DNA of 64,000 nucleotides from Oasisia sp. SBJ-2009 (lineage: Eukaryota > Annelida > Polychaeta > Sabellida > Siboglinidae). This document shows positions 1 through 10,662 of this stretch, piece after piece. The DNA is taken from contig OZ024862.1 of NCBI GenBank assembly GCA_964017155.1, forward strand, positions 30,477,158-30,541,157, read 5' to 3'. The position numbers and the translations under genes were made by a program. The notes beneath the pieces are model-generated. The model was not told where the DNA came from, made no database searches, and saw nothing but the letters and a program-made list of their open reading frames with translations. Every line of letters begins with the position of its first letter. Position 1 is the first letter of the stretch.

Positions 1-127
1 GCATGCACATACATATCAACACACACATTTATGTACTATTATTATTTTCTAAATGAGTTATTTTCATTAATTAAATAATCTATTTATATATCTATTTATC
101 TAAATTTATGTGACTCTTACATTATAT

Positions 128-129
<2 letters not shown>

Positions 130-172
<43 letters not shown>
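130..172. repeat. (TA)n microsatellite
   Basis: Uninterrupted TA dinucleotides lie in AT-rich DNA about 180 bases upstream of the first recognisable exon. The rest of 1-352 is AT-rich and probably intron of the gene whose last exons follow. I see no other feature in it. Confidence 0.9.
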
Positions 173-183
<11 letters not shown>

Positions 184-352
184 TATGTTGAATGTTTATA
201 TTAACTTCCACTGTGCATTTTCGTGTATTGTACAACACCATAGAATATTATTGTATAAATATCATGCTATATAAATCAATAAACAGTTGTATACCACACC
301 TAGGGGTGAGTCGACTCTAACTGTGTGTACAACAGTACAACTGTCTGTTTAG

Positions 353-2433
353 GGCATGGGTGGCCAGCTGGAGTACTTTGGCCTGTGGCTGGACCATGAG
401 TTTGGCCAGGGCCACAGCAAGGGGAAGCCGACATGTACCACCTACGGCAGCCCCCGGCTGTCTGGGTCGGAGCAGTTTGAGATAGACGAGGTGGAGGCTT
501 GGGGCATTGGTCCGGAGCCTGACGAGGATGGAGTATATGATGAGGTAATTATTCATAGTCAGTTTAAATTTAAGTCAATTCTTCTTAGTTCTGACGCACA
601 ACTATCAATGTTACACATACAGTCCACACTGCCTCAGTTCCCTCACTCCATACTGCCTCAGTCGCTCAGTTCACACTGCCTCAGTCCACACTGCCTCAAC
701 TCCTTCAGTCCACACTGCCTCATTCCCTCAGTCCACACTGCCTCAACTCCTTCAGTCCACACTGCCTCAACTCCTTCAGTCCACACTGCCTCAGTCCCTC
801 AGTCCACACTGCCTCAGTCCCTCAGTCCACACTGCCTCAGTCCCTCAGTCCACACTGCCTCATTCCCTCAGTCCACACTGCCTCATTCCCTCAGTCCACA
901 CTGCCTCATTCCCTCAGTCCACACTGCCTCATTCCCTCAGTCCACACTGCCTCAGTCGCTCAGTCCACACTGCCTCAGTCCCTCAGTCCACACTGCCTCA
1001 TTCCCTCAGTCCACACTGCCTCAGTCGCTCAGTCCACACTGCCTCAGTCCCTCAGTCCACACTGCCTCAGTCGCTCAGTCCACACTGCCTCAGTCGCTCA
1101 GTCCACACTGCCTCATTCCCTCAGTCCACACTGCCTCAGTCCTTCAGTCCACACTGCCTCATTCCCTCAGTCCACACTGCCTCATTCCCTCAGTCCACAC
1201 TGCCTCAGTCCCTCAGTCCACACTGCCTCAGTCCCTCAGTCCACACTGCCTCAGTCCCTCAGTCCACACTGCCTCAGTCCCTCAGTCCACACTGCCTCAG
1301 TCCCTCAGTCCACACTGCTTCATTCCCTCAGTCCACACTGCCTCAGTCTCTCAGTCCACACTGCCTCAGTCGCTCAGTCCACACTGCCTCAGTCGCTCAG
1401 TCCACACTGCCTCATTCCCTCAGTCCACACTGCCTCAGTCCCTCAGTCCACACTGCCTCAGTCCCTTAGTTCACACTGCCTCAGTCCCTCAGTCCACACT
1501 GCCTCAGTCCTTCAGTCCACACTGCCTCAGTCCTTCAGTCCACACTGCCTCAGTCCCTCAGTCCACACTGCCTCAGTCCTTCAGTTCACACTGCCTCAGT
1601 CCCTCAGTCCACACTGCCTCAGTCCCTCAGTCCACACTGCCTCAGTCCCTCAGTCCACACTGCCTCAGTCCCTTAGTTCACACTGCCTCAGTCCCTCAGT
1701 CCACACTGCCTCAGTCCTTCAGTTCACACTGCCTCAGTCCACACTGCCTCAGTCCCTCAGTCCACACTGCCTCAGTCCCTCAGTCCACACTGCCTCAGTC
1801 CCTCAGAATATTATGTAGTTTTCGTTTGTCTGCCTCTTGCATGTATTTGACATATGTACATTTGTCAAATAATTAGCATATAACTATAAACTATATCAAA
1901 AAAATCACACAAAAATTAAAATATATAAACCGCTATTTGTAATCATCTAATTCTAGATAAATAATCCTATTATGAGTTAAATTCAAATAAAATTTAATAC
2001 AAACTTGGCTAATCAATAGCAATAAAAATATGAATTAGAAATGAATTACAATAATACACATTATTCGTTGTCATATTAAAAATAGTAAAATATATTGCGC
2101 AAATGTGTTGATATTAGAAGACTTGGGGATTGGGCACTATATATAAGGAAATTACTACTGGTTTTATTATTTTCTAATGTAAAGATCCGGTTTCTAAGTT
2201 CATGTTAAATAAAATGAAATTACCTCTCAAGAATGATTATAATTGTGTCGATTTCTAAATGTTGTCTCTCGTGTGTCCAGGACCTGGACAGAGACAAGGT
2301 GACAAGTATCCTTGACAAAGACATGGAGTCTAAAGCCATGCTGGAGCTCCTTGACCGAGGACCGGTCAGCGAAGGACTACGGGAATCAGACAATATGGCC
2401 GACACGCCTGGAGTGACCGCACTGCGAGAGTAA
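353..2433 (+). CDS. MEAK7: MEAK7 (TLDC-domain mTOR-associated protein), last two coding exons
   Basis: This is the C-terminal part of the TLDc domain and the tail of MEAK7 (TLDC1, the eak-7 homologue), a lysosome-associated protein linked to mTOR signalling in animals. Exon A is 353-544: acceptor tgtttag, frame starting G-MGGQLEYFGLWLD, then FGQGHSKGKPTCTTYGSP, the TLDc segment ending in VEAWGIG. Donor GAG|gtaatt, phase 0. Exon B is 2281-2433: acceptor gtgtccag, beginning DLDRDKVTSILDKDM and containing the MEAK7-typical SEGLRE before the stop TAA at 2431-2433. The GMGGQ..YFGLW..D and SEGLRE signatures separate MEAK7 from other TLDc proteins such as OXR1, NCOA7 and TBC1D24. The gene is 5'-incomplete because earlier exons lie left of the window. 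The 1.7-kb intron between the exons is largely a minisatellite. The frame of exon A happens to stay open through that array, but the clean donor and matching phase show the exon ends at 544. Confidence 0.85.
620..1806. repeat. 23-bp minisatellite array in a MEAK7 intron
   Basis: About 50 tandem copies of a 23-bp unit built from CAGTCCCTCAG + TCCACACTGCCT. The sub-variants (CATTCCCTCAG, CAGTCGCTCAG, CAACTCCTTCAG) are interleaved in recurring orders, so there is some higher-order structure. The unit length is not a multiple of three, and a full cycle of three units (69 bp) is stop-free. This creates a spurious 23-residue periodic ORF that joins exon A. A few units are shortened, for example near 680 and 1735. 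Confidence 0.95.
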
Positions 2434-3514
2434 CTGACCCTAATGATGACCAGAACTCCAGATGGACTTTATTTTTGTACTGTGCTGTCTAGGTATCCCA
2501 GATGCTCCCACCCACCACAGGCACGATGATGATTAGCTCCCAGTAAAGAGAAACCTTGTTTTATAAAGTTGTAATAATGATTAGTTTAATTTATTGTATA
2601 CTACTCCAAATTTGCTAGGGATCACTATTTACGGCGGTATTATATTTTTCGGCATGGGTATCACAAACAAATTTAACCCCCAAAAATGGAGGTTTCCCCA
2701 TGACCCCGAAAAATTGAGGTTTCGTAATGTTACTCCAAGCCACGAAAATGTCCCAAACAGTTCAATTACCAGCAGCAACAACTGTCAGTACCTTGTGTGT
2801 GACCCACGTGATGCAATCACTGCCTGGCAACGGTGTCTCATGGTTCCAATGAGTCTCTGGATGCCTGCCATCTCTAGATGGTTCCATTACAAACATGGTA
2901 TGAACCTTAGCAAATTTTGAGTAGTATATGTTGCTCATCTTGGAGACATGACGAATGTAGCATTGTACATTGTCTTCCCTGAAGATTTTTGTAAAACATT
3001 AATAACTTGCCACTTCAGATCTGTATTGCAGTTGCTAATAATACAACCAGTTAGCACATGAAAAATATATGTTACTCTTACTGCCGTTAATTATGTATAC
3101 TGTAATTGTAAATTTAAAAACAGGTGTGCATGGTGAACAGATGTACAGTTAACATGAAAAATTGCCAAAGTGATACTTTAGTGTAGTGTGTCATGTCAAA
3201 TGTTGACGGGAATGTGATTGTTGCTGCCGACAGACTTGTCTCAGATAGAGCAGAATGAAAACAACTCTCTTTTTAGATAGCAAGTCAAGCGTAACAAACA
3301 TGAAATCAAACTGCAGCATATTGACCAAATATGCATAAAGCACTGCCTCAGTCAGATTGCCATTTTTAAACAGACTAAAGCATGAAGTGTTGACCTTTTA
3401 TGTTAAGATTTTATCTGTGAATTATACATAGTATGCCCAGACATAATCTCAATAATTCTTTACATCCAAAAATTGTGTCTTGGTGAAATTGAGAGACATT
3501 TTCTCAGCGGTTAT

Positions 3515-3602
3515 ATTATATCCAATCTCACACAATGGTGAGCTATATATCCAATCTCACAATGGTGAGTTATATATCCAATCTCTCACAATTGTGAGCT
3601 CG
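3515..3602. repeat. Three copies of a ~28-bp tandem repeat
   Basis: Three adjacent copies of ATATCCAATCTC followed by CACAATGGTGAGCT, with small indels. The block CTCACAATGGTGAG is itself nearly palindromic. Confidence 0.75.
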
Positions 3603-4285
3603 AGCTATGCTGCATTTAGGCTTCTATATATTTATTGGTTACCATAAAGAAATTTATTGAATAACTGTGAAACATGTTTTAACATGCAAATCCCAAATAT
3701 TATTGTGTGACTATTATTTGGTGTGTGCTGCACATAATAGGAAACCATGTCACACAGTTGTTCTTGCTTTCATGTAGCTGTTACTGGCTTTACATTTTGT
3801 GCTTTGATTAGCATCATTTTTATAATCTGTCAGAGTACAGCAATTGCTGCACGTGAAATTGCAAAATTTGCTAGTAAATTATGAGGCACATTTTGAACAA
3901 AAACATTATGATTTAGCCATGCACATACAATAAGGAATAGAACATTTACTGTTTTCATAACATAACATACATTCCACTAATTAATAATGCACATCTGCTT
4001 GCCATTGTTAACCAAGCTGTGATATGGATCATCTAACTATGCTAAAGACTCCTTTTAAAACTGTTAATGTTATACATAATTAATGCATGTGTTATATCAC
4101 TTATATATATTGTACAGAATATTAAATATTGCCTCATTCAATGCTTTTGCCCTGTATGTTTTTTGAATAACCGTACAGCAAGCATTTCGTTTGCCAGACA
4201 ATAATAGACTTTCACAACGTTATTATGTATTTAATTTTTTGGACTCGTATATTTTGTAATAAACTGGAAATATAATATTACAAAC

Positions 4286-4310
4286 GTAAGTAAGTAAGTA
4301 AGTAAGTAAG
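4286..4310. repeat. (GTAA)n microsatellite
   Basis: Six perfect GTAA tetranucleotides in AT-rich DNA. Confidence 0.9.
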
Positions 4311-4661
4311 TTGAACATTGCTAGTTGTGTAATTATGAAATTTGTTTCGAATATAATATTACTATCGTCGTGGAATACATTGGATCCAATTCAGCTTGTG
4401 TGCCATACCACTAATGTTAAATGAAATTCAAGTAATTTTACAAATTTAATCAAATTTTGTATAAAAACAATACAATTTCGTTTTATAGTTCTGACCGGCG
4501 GTAGCATAACAAATTCTACATTTAAATTTCACATAATCACTGGCATTGCCCAGGCAGGATCCTTTCGAAAAATGCCATGCCGACCTGCCATTAGATGCAA
4601 GTTTCATGTTTCTGAATGTTGTTTTCCTCTTCGTAATACAACTATACTTTGGTGAAATTGT

Positions 4662-7600
4662 AGTCCTGGCTCTGTCGTATAGGCCCGTAAAAATTTCGAG
4701 GTAAACGCAGTTTTTCTTTAGATTTGTATTCTACATACCATGCCTTTCAACAATCCAGGAGGTGCTTTTTGAAAATCCGTGGCATAAGGTCACTGGAGCG
4801 TGATATCCAAAATGGCCGCCGCTGACCAGGCTTTTATCTATAACTTTGGATCTAGAAGGGCTAGACAGCCAAACTTGGTATCAATTCCGCCTAAAATTGA
4901 CATTCCCGACACGCCTGACCTATCCATGTTACGATTTGACGCCACATTTGATGATAAATCCAACATGGCCGCTCATCCACGACGACTGTCGACTGCAGAA
5001 ACACAATAAGCCGTAACTCTCGATCGAAATGAGCTAGAAACTGGATTTTTATGTCCGTCTCGATGATTGTGATTATTCCCAATCAAATACATATTATTTC
5101 ATGACCTTTCCGGTTGACCATATAGGTCAAAGGTTAAGTTAATGGGTAAAAATCAACATATTAAAAGCATATCTGATCACAAAACGGGATATAACTGGTA
5201 TATACATGAGCCAGAGGTCGCATCTCAGTTGCTATCAACATAGCTCTGCTGAGATAAAGTCAAATTGATGAGATTATATTAACTTTTAGAGGTTGTATAC
5301 GCTCTGTCAAGGTCAAATGTGCCTAAACATATGCATAAATCGTGTCCTCGTTTTAATATAGAAAACCAAGAATTGAAATTGATGGTCAATTCATGATGTC
5401 TTTTAACATATTATGACAAACAAAAACTATTGTAACCTTTCAAGTAATTTATAACATTAAGCACCTATAATGTACTATATATCTAGCTAGCATGTATACA
5501 CGTACAACAAACTTTCCATCCCACTTTTAGCTAACAACGATTCTGACAGTTTTGAATTTGTGATTTGTGGCAATAAATGACACACATCACCACACATTTC
5601 CTGCACGGGCACTGCACATTTCCACATTTGCACATGGATAGCATATTAGTAGATAGGGAGCTATGACGTGTCAACGGTTTGAGGGTGCCTCCGTCACTTT
5701 CCCACCCACTCTGACAAATCTTTAGGCGCCTTCCTTCACTGGCTATAACCCCTTGAAAACAATATAATACTCTGGTGATGTGTCTACATACAACACTCGA
5801 TGCGGGGGCATTTTGGTTATGGCAATGGGGACAGAGACACTGGTGTGGACCTGGAGATGCAATTGATAAAAACTTCTTTGTCTATGGTTTACATCTTGCA
5901 CCCGCCCAACCCAGCAAAAGGTACTCTTCCACTTGCGCGTTCACCGTTTCCGGTAGCTCTGCTCTATCGACAAACTCAGGTATACATTGGGATTGCAATG
6001 CATCACTGCATGCTTAGTGCCAATTCTGCTGGTGACATATTTTCCAGTGAATGCGTGAACCTTCTCCAGAACAAGGCCGCGATGCTCGCCCACAAGGCTG
6101 CGATGCTCGCCCACTCGCGATGTAGGGAAAGGCGGTCTCTCTCTCTCTCTTCTCACTTGTCCCAAATTTGACCTAGAGGTTTTTCAGATTATCACGGACT
6201 AGCGTATGGGTGAAATGCAGTAGGCGCATGCCTGTGTCTGTATCATTTAACATAACGACTAAACGTTGGCACCCATGTTGGACTGCCCAGATGGCATGAG
6301 GCACGATCCTTTCATCTGCATCTTTCAATACTTTTGCAGGCTCTGGAAAATCACTATTGGCTGTCGACTCTGTACTATGGAGGGGAGCTGGAACTTGTTC
6401 TTGGTTTACTACCATGACACTCAACACAATCGATACTACAGAAAGACTGACCAACCACTATTTTCTGAATAAGTTGCAGCAACTTATCCTTTTTCTCTCC
6501 GATGATACCCAACATTTCTCGATCTGCGTTGTGGACTCATCAGGGATAGAGCTCTCCTGAGACTATATTGCTAACACCATGACTCATCAATGTAGCTATC
6601 ACAAATAACCTGAAGGGCTTCACAAGATGAAGATACAACTATCCGACTGACAGGACTTTGTTTACAACTCGACCGAAATGGTTGAAGCATGATTGGTTGG
6701 CGTACTGCCTAACCATTGGCATAAATTCCGGCAGGGTCACTGTTTCAACCCTTCATGAGATAGGTCTCCAGTAGTTGTATTATTGTGTATCGTCAGACAC
6801 TACAGAACTACGTTATAATTATATTCAATCCTAACACCAACATCATCGATGAGATATGCCTCCAATTGAGCCACGTGTGACAGAGGTAAACTCGCCATCA
6901 AACAGGTGGCTGGTGAGGAGGTGGTCGCCATGCGAAAAGACTTCCGCGAGAGTTATTCCACGTACCCGGGCGATCTCAATGTCCCGCTCGGCAGATCCAC
7001 ACAGTTTAGGTATGGTGGTGTAGGATGCTCTATTAGATTTGGTGTCAATTACCGAAAGTATCACACTTCGGCAGGTTACACCTGTGTATTGTTACTGCAA
7101 GCTTCTTTGTCTTCAAAACCAGCTCTCTCGTCTGTATCTTTTCTCCATTCTCGAACACATCCATTACTTCAGCATTGATTAAATGTTCGGTAGCGAAGTT
7201 ATGCAATCTGACGCCAGAGGCTTTGATAATAAAGGGATTTGCTACAGCTCGCACAAAGTCAAGAAGACGAGAGACGTTGCCATCAAAAATAACGGCCGTG
7301 ATGCTCCTGAGTTCCTGGTATATGATGGTCTTATGATGCTCCATCATCCGCTCATCTGTGAGCTTACGGCAGTTGTTCTGTATGATCAGGATCTCATGGG
7401 AGATTAGCTCAAACTCCGCTACAACTGCGAACATTTGTGTCTGGCTCTTTGATGCCCGCTGGATGGACTGCTCCAACTTTATATCTAATTCGACGTCGTT
7501 GAAGCTGTCACACATATAGGGTTCTGAGGCTTCCGCCTCTAACAAATAAGTTTTCCTAACGTAGAACGACCCCTAGCCATTGACTCCATCGAACTCCTGA

Positions 7601-9052
7601 ATAACTACCGCAACATATTTACATGCAGGACACATGTATTGGCCACCACCATCTCTCCCGATCTGAAATGGTGATATACATGAATAGGTTGAACATATTC
7701 TTGATGTTTATGTTGAATGCAGCCATATCAAACTTAGCTTAAATTGATACTCAATCGGGAAAGTGTTGTACTTGATAAGCAAGGGCTGTATGAGTGAAAA
7801 GACATGTGGAACGTGCTACTTCGGTATTCTTCCCGCCCATAAGCACCTGCAGGTGTATTAGATCATCAACCTCTCAACTGAAAATATCAGTCACCTTGAA
7901 AATCATCAGCATGATTGGCATTGATCTTTAGTAGTGACTTCCGGTGAGAATTGAAATCAGGACTCGCTTCACGAAGAGCTCTGCTTCGAATATGGCATCG
8001 TCCAGGTCACTACCTCTGATGTAGCAACCAATGCATCGTGGTAGAATCTTCGCATAGCGAAACACTCCAAACATGCCATATATAGATGTCCACCACCAAT
8101 GTGACTGACTCAGAATATCTGCAACCGTGTGAAACACGCCATCATCTCACAAAACGGGCATCACCGTCTGAGACAGCTGCATGCGGACATTATGACCTTT
8201 CTCGCAATGGTATAATCTGTCACAGGGTTTGGGCGGGCTTGCGGGAACCATCCACACATCAAAAGAACATATGCAATGGTGATAAATGCCATCACATGGA
8301 CGTAAGCCTCCATGGGACACACAGGGAAGACAAATACAAATCATCAAGTAAATCAACTGCGCAGTATTGCGGGCTTCATGAAGGGATGAGCGACCTTTTG
8401 ACCTTGACATAGCGCTTACAACCTTTAAAAGTTAACATAATCTCATCAATTTGACTTTATCTCAGCAGAACTATGATGGTAGCAACTGAGATACGACATC
8501 TGGCTCATGTATGTACCAGTTATATCCTGTTTTGTGACCAGATATGCTTTTATAATGTTGATTTTAACCCATTAACTTGACCTTTGACCTATATGGTCAA
8601 TCTGAAAGGTAATGAAATAATATGTATTTGATTGGGAATAATCGCAATCATCGAGACAGACATAAACATCCAGTTTCTAGCTCATTTCGATCAAGAGTTA
8701 CAGCTTATTGTGTTTCTGCAGTCGACAGTCGTCGTGGATGAGCGGCCATGTTGGATTTATCATCAAATATGGCGTCAAATCGTAACATGGATAGGTCAGG
8801 CGTGTCGGGAATGTCAATTTTAGGCGGAATTTATACTAAGTTTGGCTATCTAGCCCTTCTAGATCCAAAGTTATAGATGAAAACCTGGTCAGCGGCGGCC
8901 ATTTTGGATTTCACGCTCCAGTGACCTTATGCCACGGATTTTCAAAAAGCACCTCCTGGATTGTTGAAAGACATGGTATGTAGAATACAAATCAAAAGAA
9001 AAACTGCGTTTACCTCGAAATTTTTACGGGCCTATATGGCAGAGCCAGGACT
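4662..9052. mobile_element. 4.4-kb element with ~655-bp terminal inverted repeats (unclassified)
   Basis: The left arm (about 4662-5319) and the right arm (about 8393-9052) are reverse complements over their whole length, roughly nine bases in ten identical by eye. The outer ends read AGTCCTGGCTCTG and, at the other end, CAGAGCCAGGACT. An exact 5-bp direct repeat, ATTGT, flanks the outside (4657-4661 and 9053-9057), which looks like a target-site duplication. Similarity stops sharply at both outer ends. Very long TIRs that begin AG and end CT recall Polinton/Maverick-type elements, but those normally duplicate 6 bp and are 15-20 kb, and no polymerase, integrase or packaging ATPase is visible here. 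It is therefore either a deletion derivative of such an element or another long-TIR/foldback element. The arms carry matching short ORFs in mirror image (for example 4891-5082 minus and 8632-8823 plus), which are by-products of the repeat. Confidence 0.75.
7045..7545 (-). pseudogene. Decayed ORF inside the long-TIR element, function unknown
   Basis: A 166-codon minus-strand frame is the longest in the 3-kb core of the element. Its first part is rich in E, Q, L and I and could be helical. It contains ..MEHHKTIIYQELRS.. and runs to a stop just after CDTFGN. Another minus-strand frame (6843-7064) overlaps its end in a different register, and shorter minus frames lie at 5941-6165, 6173-6454 (with a hydrophobic start, VSLSVVSIVLSVMVV, that could span a membrane), 7928-8137 and 8147-8410. 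A broken minus-strand cargo gene or genes would explain this pattern. I do not recognise the family. Confidence 0.35.
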
Positions 9053-9057
9053 ATTGT

Positions 9058-10662
9058 GTTTACTTCAACATTCTAAACAAAGTAACTTGAACTCACTGCC
9101 ACATCATTTCATGTTCACACTGAGACTGAGAGGGGCCGAGCTTCACATCTTCGTGCATCACTTTGGAACCTGACAAATTCTGTTTATACACCATGTATGT
9201 ATCTAGGCTCAATTCATTTAGCATTAAAACACTACCACACAGTAGATATCAGTGAGATTATTGTTCATGTTCTTCACCAAGGTTGAATGTTTGTGTGTAT
9301 TTGAATGAAGAGTGTGCCAAGGAAAGAGCTGTACATTTATATAGTCCTGCTAACTACCATGCTATATATTAGAAATACATATAACATAGGCTTGTCATAA
9401 ATACAAAATGTTGAAATTAAAATTAGTGCATGACACTTTTCCAATTAAAATGAACACAAGACCAGCCTGTTTTGATGTTTTATAAACCAATGTAAATACA
9501 CATCATAATAACAATTTAATAAATATATGCCATAATAACAAAGCCCTGAACAACTACACATAAAATGGCATACACTGTATGCATTCAGATAGTACTCATT
9601 GGTCAAATATAGGCCTGTCACTGAAAGACACTAAAAAAAAAATGCCAGGGCAATACAATCAGGTATCGCAGCAGCACTGTTTGATTTTTTGTAAGTAAGG
9701 AAGCTACATTTGTATATCAAAATCAAAGTTAGTTTTACTTATAGGTAGATGCAAACATTAGCTTTCAAATACTGCTAAATGTAGTACATTTTCAGTTTTA
9801 CCTTTAAGATAAAGTTTTAGTCATAAATATTTTAATTAGTCTTAAAACTAGCTTTAATCCATATAGTGGTTTCCTGATGATGCAAGTAAAACGTAGAGCA
9901 ATAGAAAAATGAGTAAATAAACCACAACAAATAATAAAATAAACAACTTAATAATAAACCTGGAAAAAGTTACCATGCAACTAATTAGTTTTACAGTAGA
10001 CATATGCAATTCTGAGAAATAATTAACATGAACAAGCTGGCCGCAGGACCATGTAAAATATCTACATACCCAACAAGATTTCGTCAGTTTAACATGCATG
10101 GTGGTAAATCTGTCATATCAATATTATATTTATGTGCCTTCTGTACAATTGTATTTCTTCATATATACAAACATTCGTAAATATTATAATTTAGATAATT
10201 TAAAATTGGATGCACAGACAACAATTCAAGATGTATCTATTTTAGCACATCATAATTTTCATGCGTCTTAATTGTTATCCGCATAAAATACAGTATAAAC
10301 TATATATATTGTATAACACCTTGGCCAACCAAACATGTTTTAAGGAACAACAAAGTTTAAATGTTGTATTCTGTTTCGAATACTTTAGTTCTGAACTGTT
10401 TAGTTGTATTAAATAAGATATCTAATTTGAAACATTAAATTAAGCAATACAATACAATTATGCAAATATTATATAAAAACAAATGTGGCTCTTTAATAGA
10501 TGTTACAACAGATATAGTTTATGCTATATAACATGATTTTACGACAACAAATATTCAGATTTTGTATATTTAAAGTCATAAGGTTGAAACAGTATTGTGT
10601 GTACTTCATGCTTGAAATCCTAAAGATGAGTTATTGACCCTAGCATTTGTTCATAAGAACAT
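9058..10662. other. Intergenic / 3' UTR of the zinc-finger gene
   Basis: AT-rich with no supported coding region. The zinc-finger gene is transcribed toward lower coordinates, so the part next to 10662 is its 3' UTR. ATTAAA on the minus strand at 10497-10492, 165 bases past the stop, is the nearest plausible poly(A) signal. A further ATTAAA lies at 9520-9515. Confidence 0.4.

Larger units (their letters stand above)
2434..4661 (+). other. MEAK7 3' flank, no further gene seen
   Basis: The 3' UTR of MEAK7 should begin at 2434. The only canonical AATAAA I noticed on this strand before the next element is at 4258-4263, so the 3' UTR could be about 1.8 kb; AATAAT near 2573 could serve instead. 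A 108-codon open frame at 2594-2920 has no recognisable domain and does not look like a conserved protein. The remainder is AT-rich without an ORF of note. Confidence 0.4.

Noticed and set aside
356..1876. 506-codon ORF with repeating SPHCLSPSVHTA units
   Set aside because: Only the first 63 codons are a real exon (MEAK7). The rest is a noncoding minisatellite that happens to be stop-free; the donor at 544/545 and the phase of the next exon fit.
2594..2920. 108-codon ORF
   Set aside because: No recognisable domain, odd composition and no splice or promoter context; likely chance or part of a 3' UTR.
4800..5082. Overlapping small ORFs on both strands, matched at 8632-8823
   Set aside because: Mirror-image frames in the two arms of one inverted repeat; no independent sign of coding.
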